Shown piece by piece: positions 45,671 through 54,509 of a DNA stretch of 64,000 nucleotides (position 1 is the first letter of the stretch; each line of letters opens with the position of its first letter). Under the pieces are notes generated by a model. The model worked only from the letters and a program-made list of their open reading frames with translations, made no database searches and was not told where the DNA came from. This DNA comes from Betaproteobacteria bacterium (lineage in GTDB: Bacteria > Pseudomonadota > Gammaproteobacteria > Burkholderiales > SG8-39), in the NCBI GenBank assembly GCA_016234705.1, contig JACRAS010000104.1, positions 1-64,000 of the forward strand. Reading direction: 5' to 3'. The translations under genes and the position numbers were made by a program.

Positions 45671-46186
45671 ATGAAAATCAGAATGTTCATGCTTGCCGCG
45701 CTGGCGCTGACCCCGATCGCGGCATATGCGCACGACGACGCGCATCAGGGAATGATGCACGGCATGATGCACGGCAAGGCCGACGGCGGGCACTCGGGCG
45801 ATGTCGGGCACGCGCAGGCGGTGGGCAAGCCTGGCGATCCGAAGAAGGTCTCGCGCGCCATCCAGGTGGTCATGAGCGACGACATGAAATTCACCCCCGC
45901 AAACATCGACGTCAAGCGCGGAGAGACCATCAGATTCGTGGTCAGAAACGCCGGCGGGATCAAGCACGACGTGGTGATCGGATCAATGGCGGAACTGAAG
46001 CAGCACGCCGAAATGATGCGCAAAATGCCCGGGATGGAGCATGCCGAACCGAATATGGTCGCGCTGGCCCCGGGCGAAACCGGAGAACTGATTTGGCAAT
46101 TCACCAAGGCCGGCAGGGTCGATTTCGCCTGCCTGCAGCCGGGGCACTTCGAGGCCGGTATGATGGGCACGGTCTCGGTGAAATAA
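45671..46186 (+). CDS. Exported cupredoxin-family copper protein
   Basis: The 171-residue protein has a signal peptide (RMFMLAALALTPIAAYAHDD), a Met/His-rich linker (HQGMMHGMMHGKADGGH) and a cupredoxin domain. The type I copper ligands are visible: His99 in GIKHDVV, and Cys154, His159 and Met164 in FACLQPGHFEAGM. It is a periplasmic copper carrier or buffer. It heads the CusF-CusCBA-PII operon behind copper box 3. Confidence 0.88.
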   Translation: MKIRMFMLAALALTPIAAYAHDDAHQGMMHGMMHGKADGGHSGDVGHAQAVGKPGDPKKVSRAIQVVMSDDMKFTPANIDVKRGETIRFVVRNAGGIKHDVVIGSMAELKQHAEMMRKMPGMEHAEPNMVALAPGETGELIWQFTKAGRVDFACLQPGHFEAGMMGTVSVK

Positions 46187-46233
46187 ACGTTAGAGTAGGA
46201 CGGACGACTGATTACCAACGAAAGGGAAGGGAC

Positions 46234-46584
46234 ATGACTCGCAGCTCAAACTTGATCGCATTGTTGTTTCTTGGAGTGGGGCTCGCATTCCAGGCAGGCG
46301 CGGACGACAGCCATAAGCATCATGCAAGCAACGAGGCCAAACCGGCCGCCGCCGCAAGCGCGGCATTGACCGATGGAGAAGTGCGTAAGATGGACAAGGC
46401 CGCGGGCAAGGTCACGATAAAGCACGGACCGATGCCCAAATTCGATATGCCCGCGATGACCATGGTGTACCGCGTGAAAGACAAAGCCATGCTCGAGCAA
46501 TTGAAACCGGGAGACAAGATCAAATTCGATGCCGACGGCGTCGGCGGCGAATTCACGGTCTTGCGTTTGGAGAAAGTGAAATAA
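46234..46584 (+). CDS. CusF-like periplasmic copper-binding protein
   Basis: The 116-residue protein has a signal peptide (NLIALLFLGVGLAFQAGADD), a His-rich start and a CusF OB-fold domain (VTIKHGPMPKFDMPAMTMVY). The Cu(I) ligands His64, Met75 and Met77 are present, but the tryptophan that caps copper in E. coli CusF (Trp44, in NWPEMTM) is replaced by Met72. It likely passes copper to the CusCBA pump encoded downstream. AGGGAAGG precedes the ATG. Confidence 0.85.
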   Translation: MTRSSNLIALLFLGVGLAFQAGADDSHKHHASNEAKPAAAASAALTDGEVRKMDKAAGKVTIKHGPMPKFDMPAMTMVYRVKDKAMLEQLKPGDKIKFDADGVGGEFTVLRLEKVK

Positions 46585-46678
46585 GCGACACGCCGGTGTG
46601 CTTCCGCGGCACTCCGGCTGGCGCGTCGCTGGTGCGTTCGTCCGAACGCGCTGATTGCGGTGGGAAGGAGAGATTGTG

Positions 46679-48043
46679 ATGCCGATGAGTTTGATCAGGT
46701 CGTTGGGGCGCATGCGCCGGGCTGCCGCTCTATTTACTGCGGCCGTGGTTGCGGCGATTGCGGCGACCTCCGCATGCGCGCAGAACCTGTCCGCGCAAGC
46801 GGCTGCGGTGGTGTCCGTTGAGGTGAACCCGAGCGGCGACCGCGCCAAGGCGTCCGCCCTTAGTTCGCTCATCGCCGAAGCACTGCGCAACAACCCCGAA
46901 CTGCGCGCGGCGGCAAAGGAGACCGAGGCCGCCGATCAGCGCGTGCGTCCTGCCGGCGCGCTGGAGGACCCGATGCTGGAAGCGGGCTTGCTCAACGTGC
47001 CGATCCAGCCCTGGCGCCTCAACCGTGAGGACATGACGATGAAAATGCTCGGGCTGTCGCAGAAGCTGCCTTATCCCGGCAAGCGCGCGTTGCGCGAACA
47101 GGTGGCGGCGAAGGACGCGGAAACGCTAGTCTACGGCCTGCGCGAAACCACCAACCGCGTGGTGCGCGACGTCAAGCAGGCTTATTTCGACCTCGCCCTG
47201 ACCGACGAGACCGTTCGGCTGCTGCAAAGCAATCGGCTGATCCTGGAGCAGTTCCTGCGTATCGCCGAGGGCCGCTACGCCGTCGGCCAGGCGGCGCAGG
47301 CCGATGTGCTGAAAGCGCAGACCCAGCTTGGCCGGATGAGCGAGGAGTTGCTGCGCATGGAGCGCGAGCGCCCGGTGATGGAAGCCGAGTTGGTGCGGCT
47401 GCTCGGCCGGCGCGGAAGCGCTTCGCCTATCGCGGTGGAACTGCCACGCTTGAGCGAAGCCGCGTTCGATCTCGAAGCGCTGCAACAAACGGTCCTGCGC
47501 GAGCGCCCGCAATTGCTCGGACTGCAAAGCGCTATCGAGCGCAGCGGCAAAACACTGGAACTTGCGCGCAAGGAAGCCCAGCCGGACTTCGACCTGCGCT
47601 TTTCCTACGGTCAAAGGGAAAGGGACCTCGCCGGCATGCCGCGGGAGGATATGGTGAGTTTCAGCGTGGCAATGAATCTTCCGGTATGGCGCAAGGACAA
47701 GATCGAGCCGCGCATCGCCGAGGCGCAGGCGATGCGCGAGCAGACGCAGGAAATGCTGCGGGCACAGCAAAACGAAGTGCTGGCCAAGCTGCGGCAACAG
47801 GTCGCGATCACCGAGCAAAGCCGCAAGTCGGTGCGCCTGTACGAGACCGACATCCTGCCGCAGGCGCGGCTCGCGGTCGAAGCAACGCTAGCCGCCTACA
47901 ACGTAAGCCGCGCCGATGTGCTGATGCTGCTCGACAGCCAGATGACCTTGTTCGGCTACGACATCAGCCGGGCGAAGGAACTGGTCAACTTCAACAAAGC
48001 GCTGGCAGAGATCGAGCTGCTCGCCGGCAAGCAGATGTTCTGA
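46679..48043 (+). CDS. TolC-family outer membrane factor of the Cus-type pump (CusC)
   Basis: The 454-residue protein has an N-terminal signal sequence (AALFTAAVVAAIAATSACAQ) and the two long helical hairpins of outer membrane efflux proteins (SSLIAEALRNNPELRAAAKE, VVRDVKQAYFDLALTDETVR, FLRIAEGRYAVGQAAQADVL). GGGAAGGAG sits 8 bases before ATG 46679. It is the exit duct for copper and silver removed by CusBA. Confidence 0.87.
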   Translation: MPMSLIRSLGRMRRAAALFTAAVVAAIAATSACAQNLSAQAAAVVSVEVNPSGDRAKASALSSLIAEALRNNPELRAAAKETEAADQRVRPAGALEDPMLEAGLLNVPIQPWRLNREDMTMKMLGLSQKLPYPGKRALREQVAAKDAETLVYGLRETTNRVVRDVKQAYFDLALTDETVRLLQSNRLILEQFLRIAEGRYAVGQAAQADVLKAQTQLGRMSEELLRMERERPVMEAELVRLLGRRGSASPIAVELPRLSEAAFDLEALQQTVLRERPQLLGLQSAIERSGKTLELARKEAQPDFDLRFSYGQRERDLAGMPREDMVSFSVAMNLPVWRKDKIEPRIAEAQAMREQTQEMLRAQQNEVLAKLRQQVAITEQSRKSVRLYETDILPQARLAVEATLAAYNVSRADVLMLLDSQMTLFGYDISRAKELVNFNKALAEIELLAGKQMF

Positions 48044-48065
48044 CATCCACGGCAAGGGAAGAGCA

Positions 48066-49874
48066 ATGAAACCAACTGTTTTGTTCGCGGCGGCGGTGGT
48101 ACTGGGGGGAGCGTTGTTGGCTGCCGGCTATTGGTGGGGCGTGAATCAATCGGCGCCGCCGGTGTCTCGGGCGGCCGAAGGCAAGGCCGGCGCCAAGTCC
48201 GAACGCAAGGTCCTCTATTACCGCAACCCGATGGCGCCGACAGACACTTCGCCAGCGCCGAAAAAAGCCGCCGACGGCATGGATTTCGTGCCTGTGTACG
48301 CGGACGACGCGCCGCAGGCACAGACCGACAAGCCCAAAGCCAGGATTCTTTTCTATCGCAATCCGATGGGCCTGCCGGACACCTCGCCGGTGCCGAAAAA
48401 AGACCCGATGGGCATGGACTACATTGCCGTGTATGAGGATGACGAGCCTGCGTCGGCCACGCCGCTGGTCAAGTTGAGCCTGGACAAGGTGCAAAAGCTA
48501 GGCGTGAAAACCGAGGCGGTCGCCTTGCGCGATCTCAAGAGCACCATCAGGGCGGTAGCGACGGTGCAGGCGAACGAGCGCTCGCTCGCCACCGTCACCG
48601 CCAAGTTCGACGGCTGGATCCAGCGGCTCCACGTCAACACCACCGGCCAGGCGGTGAGGAAGGGCGAGGCGCTGATGGACGTGTACAGCCCCGACCTGAT
48701 CACGGCGCAGCAGGAATACCTGATCGCGAAGAGAGGTGTGCAATCGCTCGCCGGTGGCAGCGCGGAAACGCAGGCGAGCATGCAGCGCCTCGCGGACAGC
48801 GCCTTGCAGCGCTTGCGCAACTGGGACATCTCCGACACCGAATTGCAGCGCCTGACGCAAGAGGGCAAGACTACCCAGTACCTTACGCTGCGCTCGCCCG
48901 CGAACGGGGTGGTGCTGGAAAAACCCGCGATCCAGGGTAAACGCTTCATGGCCGGGGAGGTGCTGTATCAGGTCGCCGACCTGTCGCAGGTGTGGCTGCT
49001 GGCGGAGGTATTCGAACAGGATCTCGGACAGGTGCGCATCGGACAGTCGGCGAACATCAGGGTCGATGCATATCCGGAGAAGGCGTTGGCGGGCAAGGTG
49101 ACTTTCATTTATCCCACCGTCACCGCCGAGACCCGCACCGCCAAAGTGCGGGTGGAGCTGGCCAATCCGCAGGCACTGCTCAAGCCGTCCATGTATGCGC
49201 GGGTGGAGTTTATATCTGCGCACGGCAAAGGGCAGGCCTTGAGCGTGCCTGATTCCGCGGTACTAGATACCGGCACGCGGCAACTGGTGCTGGTGCAGCG
49301 CGGCGAGGGACGGTTCGAGCCGCGCCCGGTGAAGCTGGGCATGCGCGCCGATGGGTATATCGAAGTTCTGCAGGGCGTCAAAGCAGGCGAGAACGTGGTG
49401 GTCAGTGCGAATTTCCTGATCGACGCCGAGAGCAACCTCAAAGCGGCGTTCTCAGGCTTCGGTCAGAGCGCAAATGGCGCAAAGCCGGACGAGAAAGGCG
49501 AGGCCAAGCCCGCCGCGCCCGCCGCTGCTGCTGCATCGGCGACGCATCGCGGCGAGGGTACGGTCGAAGCCGTGGATGCAAAAACCGCCAGCGTGACGCT
49601 CGCGCACGGCCCGATCCCGACCCTGAAATGGCCGGCGATGACCATGGATTTCAAGGTCAAGGACGCGGCGCTGTTGCGCACGCTGAAACCGGGTCAGAGA
49701 ATCGATTTCGAAACGGTCGCGGGCGCCCCCGGCGAATACCTCATCGTTCGCGCCCAGGCGGCCACGGCGCAGCCGTCCACGCAGGCGAAGCCGTCCACCG
49801 AATCGAAGCCGGCTATCGAAACGAAGCCGGCTGCCGGACCCAAGCCTCCTGCCGACGCGCATAAGGGACACTGA
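48066..49874 (+). CDS. Adaptor CusB with two degenerate heavy-metal domains and a C-terminal CusF domain
   Basis: The 602-residue adaptor has an N-terminal membrane anchor (FAAAVVLGGALLAAGYWWG), two similar metal-site units (YYRNPMAPTDTSP..KKAADGMDFVPVY and FYRNPMGLPDTSP..KKDPMGMDYIAVY), then the membrane-fusion core (FDGWIQRLHVNTTGQAVRKG, IRVDAYPEKALAGKVTFIYP) and, after an Ala-rich linker, a CusF-like domain (LAHGPIPTLKWPAMTMDFKV) that keeps the Trp lost in the stand-alone CusF. A Lys/Pro/Thr repeat tail follows. It links CusA to CusC. Confidence 0.9.
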   Translation: MKPTVLFAAAVVLGGALLAAGYWWGVNQSAPPVSRAAEGKAGAKSERKVLYYRNPMAPTDTSPAPKKAADGMDFVPVYADDAPQAQTDKPKARILFYRNPMGLPDTSPVPKKDPMGMDYIAVYEDDEPASATPLVKLSLDKVQKLGVKTEAVALRDLKSTIRAVATVQANERSLATVTAKFDGWIQRLHVNTTGQAVRKGEALMDVYSPDLITAQQEYLIAKRGVQSLAGGSAETQASMQRLADSALQRLRNWDISDTELQRLTQEGKTTQYLTLRSPANGVVLEKPAIQGKRFMAGEVLYQVADLSQVWLLAEVFEQDLGQVRIGQSANIRVDAYPEKALAGKVTFIYPTVTAETRTAKVRVELANPQALLKPSMYARVEFISAHGKGQALSVPDSAVLDTGTRQLVLVQRGEGRFEPRPVKLGMRADGYIEVLQGVKAGENVVVSANFLIDAESNLKAAFSGFGQSANGAKPDEKGEAKPAAPAAAAASATHRGEGTVEAVDAKTASVTLAHGPIPTLKWPAMTMDFKVKDAALLRTLKPGQRIDFETVAGAPGEYLIVRAQAATAQPSTQAKPSTESKPAIETKPAAGPKPPADAHKGH

Positions 49875-49875
49875 C

Positions 49876-52800
49876 ATGCTCGGACGCATCATCGAATGGT
49901 CGGTCCGCAACGTCTTTCTCGTGCTCCTCGCCACGCTGTTCGTCATTGCGGCCGGTGTCTATTCGGTCCTGCGCACGCCGCTGGACGCGATTCCGGATCT
50001 CTCCGACGTCCAGGTGATCATCTACACCGAGTATCCGGGCCAGGCGCCGCAGGTGGTGGAGGACCAGATCACCTATCCTTTGAGCACCGCCATGCTGGCC
50101 GTGCCCAGGTCCAAGGTGGTGCGTGGCTTGTCGGTGTTCGGCGCCTCCTTCATCTACGTCATTTTCGAGGACGGCACCGACATCTACTGGGCGCGCACGC
50201 GGGTGCTGGAATACCTCAACTTCGCCTCTGGGCGCATGCCGCGCGGCGTGACTCCGACGCTGGGTCCGGACGCCACCGGCGTGGGCTGGGTGTACCAGTA
50301 CGCGGTGCTCGCGGCCGACCGCTCGCTGGCGGAACTGCGCAGCATCCAGGACTGGTTCGTGCGCTACCAGCTCACCAAGGCCCAGGGCGTGGCCGAAGTG
50401 GCGAGCGTGGGCGGTTTCGTCAAGACCTACCAGGTCACGGTGGAGCCGCGCAAGCTGCAGGCCTACGGCATATCGTTGATGAAACTGTCGGAAGTGATCC
50501 GCGCCAGCAACCGCGACGTCGGCGGCCGGGTGATCGAAATGGCGGAGACCGAATTCGTGGTGCGCGGCCGCGGCTATCTGCGCGGCGCGTCCGACATCGA
50601 GAACCTGGTGGTGAAGGCCGACAAGGGCACGCCGGTGCTGATCCGGGACATCGCGCGGGTGGAACTGGTGCCGGACGAACGCCGCGGTCTCGCTGAACTG
50701 AACGGCGAAGGCGAGGTGGTCGCGGGCATCGCCGTCGCGCGCTACGGCCAGAACGCGCTCGATGTCATCCACAATCTTAGAGCCAAGATCGAGGAAATCT
50801 CCTCGGGGCTGCCGCAAGGCGTGTCGCTGCAGACGGTCTACGACCGCTCGGACCTGATCCATCGGGCCATCGACAATCTGAAACGCACGCTGATCGAGGA
50901 AAGCGCCATTGTGGCGCTGGTGTGCGTCGTATTCCTGATGCATGCGCGCAGTGCGCTGGTCGCCATCGTCATGCTGCCCATCGGCGTGCTGATCGCGATG
51001 ATTGCCATGCATATGATGGGACTCAACTCCAACATCATGAGCCTGGGCGGGATCGCCATCGCCATCGGCGCCATGGTCGATGCGGCCATTGTCATGATCG
51101 AGAACGCGCACAAGCATCTGGAGCGGGCGCCGCCGGACGCACGGCGCGTGCAGATCATGATCGATGCCTGCCGCGAAGTCGGGCCGGCGCTGTTTTTCAG
51201 CCTGCTGATCATCACCGTGTCCTTCCTGCCGGTGTTCACGCTCGAAGCCCAGGAAGGCCGGATGTTTGCGCCGCTCGCCTACACCAAGACCTTTGCCATG
51301 GCGGGCGCCGCTCTGCTGTCGATTACCCTGGTGCCGGTGCTGATGCTGCTGTTCATCCGCGGCAAAATCATGGCGGAGAAGAAGAACCCGGTCAATCGCT
51401 TCCTCATCTGGATCTACCGCCCGGTCATCGCCTGGGTGATGCGCTGGAAGAAGCTCACCATCGTTGCCGCCGTGGTCGCATTGGGCGTTTCAGTGTATCC
51501 CGCCATGAAACTGGGTACCGAGTTCATGCCCGTCCTGAACGAAGGTTCGCTGCTGTTCATGCCGGCCACGCTGCCGTCATTGTCGATCACCAAGTCGGCG
51601 GAACTGCTGCAGACTCAGGACAAGATCCTCAAGGGCTTCCCCGAGGTCGAATCAGTGTTCGGCAAGGCGGGGCGCGCCGCCACGGCTACCGATCCGGCGC
51701 CTGTGGAAATGTTCGAGACGGTGATCAACTTAAAGCCGGAGAATCAATGGCGACCGGGCATGACGGTGGACAAGCTGATCGCCGAAATGGACCAGGCGGT
51801 GCAGATTCCCGGCGTATCGAACGCCTGGACCATGCCGATCAAGGCGCGCATCGACATGCTCGCGACCGGCATCCGCACCCCGATCGGCATCAAGGTGTTC
51901 GGCAAGAGCCTGACCGAGATCGAAAAGCTGGCGAAAGCGATCGAAGCCGTGGTGAAAAACGTTCCCGGCACCACCAGCGCCTACGCCGAGCGCGTCACCG
52001 GCGGCTATTACCTCGACATCGACCCCGACCGCATGGCGCTGGCGCGCTACGGCCTGAGCGTGGGCGAGCTGCAGGACGCGATCGGCACCGCCCTCGGGGG
52101 CGAAATGGTGACGACGACGGTGGAGGGCCTGGAGCGCTACGGCGTGATCGTGCGCTATCCGCGCGAACTGCGGCAGGACCCGCAGGGCATCGCGAGCCAG
52201 GTGCTGGTGCCGATCATGGGGGGCGCGATGATTCCGCTGGGGCAGCTCGCGCGCGTGAGCCTGATGCAGGCGCCTCCCGCGATCCGCACCGAAAACGCGC
52301 TGCTGACCGCCTACATATTCGTCGATATCCGCGACCGCGACATCGGCGGCTATGTCAGCGACGCGCAAAAGGCGGTGCAGGAACAGGTGAAATTCCCGGC
52401 CGGCTACTACGCCACCTGGAGCGGCCAGTTCGAATACATGGAGCGGGCGAAGGCCAAGTTAGCGGTCGTCGTGCCGTTCACCCTGCTGATCATTTTCCTG
52501 CTGCTCTACCTCAATTTCAGGCGGCTCACCGAAACCGTCATCGTGATGTTGTCGGTGCCCTTTTCCCTGGTGGGCGGGGTGTGGCTGATGTGGCTCCTAG
52601 ACTACAACATGAGCGTGGCGGTGGCGGTGGGATTCATCGCGCTCGCCGGCGTGGCGGCGGAGACCGGCGTGGTCATGCTGATCTACCTCGATCATGCCTG
52701 GGAGACGATCAGGGCGCAGCGCGCGGCCGAAGGCGGCAAGCCGACCGTGGCGGATCTCTACGCGGCGATCATGGAGGGCGCGGTAGAGCGCGTGCGGCCG

Positions 52801-53034
52801 AAAATGATGACCGTGGTGGCGATCATGGCCGGCCTCCTGCCGATCATGTGGGGCAGCGGCACCGGCTCGGAAGTCATGCGCCGGATCGCGGCGCCGATGG
52901 TGGGCGGGATGATTTCATCCACCGTGCTGACGCTGATCGTGATTCCGGCGATATACGGAATGGTGAAGGAATTCGCGGTGCGCCGGGAAAGAGCGAGGGC
53001 CGGCCTTGCAAGACCGATGGGAAGCGCTGGTTAG
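49876..53034 (+). CDS. cusA: Copper/silver efflux RND permease CusA
   Basis: The 1052-residue protein is a CusA-type HME-RND pump. It opens IIEWSVRNVFLVLLATLFVI, and helix 4 carries GAMVDAAIVMIENAHKHLE, identical in type to E. coli CusA with its acidic proton-relay residues; IPDLSDVQVIIYTEYPGQAP is also typical. The periplasmic methionines of the export path are consistent with Cu(I)/Ag(I). The ATG comes one base after the cusB stop. Confidence 0.94.
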   Translation: MLGRIIEWSVRNVFLVLLATLFVIAAGVYSVLRTPLDAIPDLSDVQVIIYTEYPGQAPQVVEDQITYPLSTAMLAVPRSKVVRGLSVFGASFIYVIFEDGTDIYWARTRVLEYLNFASGRMPRGVTPTLGPDATGVGWVYQYAVLAADRSLAELRSIQDWFVRYQLTKAQGVAEVASVGGFVKTYQVTVEPRKLQAYGISLMKLSEVIRASNRDVGGRVIEMAETEFVVRGRGYLRGASDIENLVVKADKGTPVLIRDIARVELVPDERRGLAELNGEGEVVAGIAVARYGQNALDVIHNLRAKIEEISSGLPQGVSLQTVYDRSDLIHRAIDNLKRTLIEESAIVALVCVVFLMHARSALVAIVMLPIGVLIAMIAMHMMGLNSNIMSLGGIAIAIGAMVDAAIVMIENAHKHLERAPPDARRVQIMIDACREVGPALFFSLLIITVSFLPVFTLEAQEGRMFAPLAYTKTFAMAGAALLSITLVPVLMLLFIRGKIMAEKKNPVNRFLIWIYRPVIAWVMRWKKLTIVAAVVALGVSVYPAMKLGTEFMPVLNEGSLLFMPATLPSLSITKSAELLQTQDKILKGFPEVESVFGKAGRAATATDPAPVEMFETVINLKPENQWRPGMTVDKLIAEMDQAVQIPGVSNAWTMPIKARIDMLATGIRTPIGIKVFGKSLTEIEKLAKAIEAVVKNVPGTTSAYAERVTGGYYLDIDPDRMALARYGLSVGELQDAIGTALGGEMVTTTVEGLERYGVIVRYPRELRQDPQGIASQVLVPIMGGAMIPLGQLARVSLMQAPPAIRTENALLTAYIFVDIRDRDIGGYVSDAQKAVQEQVKFPAGYYATWSGQFEYMERAKAKLAVVVPFTLLIIFLLLYLNFRRLTETVIVMLSVPFSLVGGVWLMWLLDYNMSVAVAVGFIALAGVAAETGVVMLIYLDHAWETIRAQRAAEGGKPTVADLYAAIMEGAVERVRPKMMTVVAIMAGLLPIMWGSGTGSEVMRRIAAPMVGGMISSTVLTLIVIPAIYGMVKEFAVRRERARAGLARPMGSAG

Positions 53035-53054
53035 CAAGCTAGAGAGGGACGACC

Positions 53055-53387
53055 ATGGAACTCAGACTCGTTGTCGCGATCGTCCGGCCGCACGTATTGG
53101 AGCCGGTGGAGAAAACGCTTCAGGAAATGGGCGTGCGTGGCCTCACCGTAACCAGGGCAAAAGGCTTCGGCGCGCATGTAAACCTTTTCTCGCGTGACTG
53201 GCTGGTGGATCAGGTGAAAATCGAAATCTACGTGGAACAGGACCGGGTCGAATCCATCGTCGCCGCCATCTTGGACACGGCCCACTCGGAGTCCCCGGGC
53301 GACGGCATCGTGGCGGTTCTTCCCGTGGAAAAAGTGTACAGCGTGCGCACCCGGGGTGAAGAGGCACCCAATCGCATCCGCAACTGA
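53055..53387 (+). CDS. PII-family signalling protein with a shortened T-loop
   Basis: The 110-residue protein has the PII fold markers ELRLVVAIVRPHVLEPVEKT, GVRGLTVTRAKGFG and QVKIEIYVEQDRVESIVAAI. The T-loop between GFG and VKIE is about 7 residues shorter than in GlnB and has no uridylylated tyrosine; the second signature is SESPGDGIVAV rather than TGKIGDGKIFV. It lies 20 bases after cusA with GAGAGGGACG before the ATG. PII-like proteins in this position probably sense nucleotides or metal and act on the pump; this is inferred. Confidence 0.82.
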   Translation: MELRLVVAIVRPHVLEPVEKTLQEMGVRGLTVTRAKGFGAHVNLFSRDWLVDQVKIEIYVEQDRVESIVAAILDTAHSESPGDGIVAVLPVEKVYSVRTRGEEAPNRIRN

Positions 53388-53503
53388 ATACCGCGGCGGC
53401 GATGGGCGTAATGGTTTTATCGGCCGTTCCGGCCGTGATGGTGATTGCGGCGATCTACGCGCCGATTGGTTCTTATGACATTGCATTCTATCTGGAGAAA
53501 AAA

Positions 53504-53650
53504 ATGGCAGTGATGATGATTCTGATGATCGTGTTCCTGGTCGTTGGCGGTCCCGGTGGTCATATGGGTCATGGCGCGAGCAGTTCGCCGACCCAGGCCT
53601 CGCAGCCACATGAGCACGGCACGGCGAAGCCAGACCCGGACAAACCCTGA
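53504..53650 (+). CDS. Short membrane/His-rich peptide at the end of the Cus operon
   Basis: The 48-residue peptide has one hydrophobic helix (VMMILMIVFLVVGGPGG) and a His/Ser/Pro tail (HMGHGASSSPTQASQPHEHG). CTGGAG stands 7 bases before ATG 53504; a longer frame from 53402 exists but lacks this site. Single-helix His-rich peptides are common companions of copper pumps. It is likely co-transcribed with the PII gene. Confidence 0.5.
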   Translation: MAVMMILMIVFLVVGGPGGHMGHGASSSPTQASQPHEHGTAKPDPDKP

Positions 53651-53653
53651 CGT

Positions 53654-53692
53654 GCCGCGCCCGGCCTCTTGGGAGGCCAGGCCTGGCGCGGC
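53654..53692 (+). terminator. Nested hairpin after the Cus operon
   Basis: Outer arms GCCGCGCC (53654-53661) and GGCGCGGC (53685-53692) enclose an inner stem GGCCTC-TTGG-GAGGCC. It starts 4 bases after the last stop of the long plus-strand block. There is no T-tract, so it may be a weak or factor-assisted terminator, or an RNA-stabilising 3' end. Confidence 0.45.
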
Positions 53693-53865
53693 CCGCCACC
53701 CGCGCGCCCGGCTCGCCCTATCTTCGACGGATGCCTGAGCGGAGGCACCGGTGACGTCCTCGATTCAGCGGAAGGTGGCGGCGCGCCTCGTCCCGGCGTG
53801 GCCGATAGCGCGATAGAGAAATATTGATCAAACGCATGCGCCAGACGCGCAATCGCCAGTTTCAG

Positions 53866-53889
53866 AAAAACGGCCCCATGAAGGGGCCG
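53866..53889 (-). terminator. Intrinsic terminator of copK
   Basis: Reading the minus strand, CGGCCCC-N5-GGGGCCG (53871-53889) is followed by five T residues (53866-53870), a classical rho-independent terminator 40 bases after the copK stop. Confidence 0.85.
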
Positions 53890-53928
53890 CGAGGAAGGGC
53901 AATTGCCGCTGATCGATCAATAGCCCGA

Positions 53929-54210
53929 TCAGGGGGCAGGCTGGATCTTGTTAGGCAATCGGTCAACGCGCCCGGTCTCGTTTCCGACCATGACGATTTT
54001 CTTGCCGTCCTTGGTCTCCATGACATGACCCGGCGCCATGTAGACGGCGCGACCGAACCTGTCTTCCATGCCCATCTTGCCGTCGGCGAAAATGTGCACC
54101 GTCGAGCCATCCTTGAGTTCGACGGATTTTTCCGCCCGGTTTGCACCCACGGCAAAGGCGGACAGCGCGATCATGCTGCTTGCAGCGGCTACCAAAAGTT
54201 TCTTGAACAT
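53929..54210 (-). CDS. copK: CopK-family periplasmic copper-binding protein
   Basis: The 93-residue protein has a signal peptide (FKKLLVAAASSMIALSAFAV) and a small beta domain, SVELKDGSTVHIFADGKMGM and AVYMAPGHVMETKDGKKIVM, that closely follows CopK of Cupriavidus metallidurans (HVFKDGKMGME..., VMETRDGTKI). CopK binds Cu(I) through methionines and also Cu(II). Several Met are kept here (GKMGMED, YMAPGHVME). It is a single-gene unit on the minus strand with its own terminator, closing the metal block. Confidence 0.9.
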   Translation of the reverse strand: MFKKLLVAAASSMIALSAFAVGANRAEKSVELKDGSTVHIFADGKMGMEDRFGRAVYMAPGHVMETKDGKKIVMVGNETGRVDRLPNKIQPAP

Positions 54211-54509
54211 GATAATTACTCCTAAGTTGATTGACCATGAAATGCTCCGTCATGGATTCGGCATGGTGTCCGGTTTGCTTCGTCCAACCATGCCCTCATC
54301 TTAGAAGCCGCGTCCCTACGGGAAGGTGACCGGGAAATTACGTTGTTGACAGACTTGCCAAGCAGCAGGGGATCCCGTCCCGACAGAAACACGAACACGA
54401 CGCGGTGTGGGACTCGAGTGCCCGGATAACGTGCGCCGGGAGAATTCAATGCGGCCGCCTGACGGTTCGCCATGCCAGATGGCTCTACTAAGCGCTGCGG
54501 TGTTCTTCG

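Noticed and set aside
50922-53042. A 706-codon open frame on the plus strand
   Set aside because: It overlaps cusA in another frame. Its translation is Arg/Gly/His-rich and without domains, a product of high GC codon bias.
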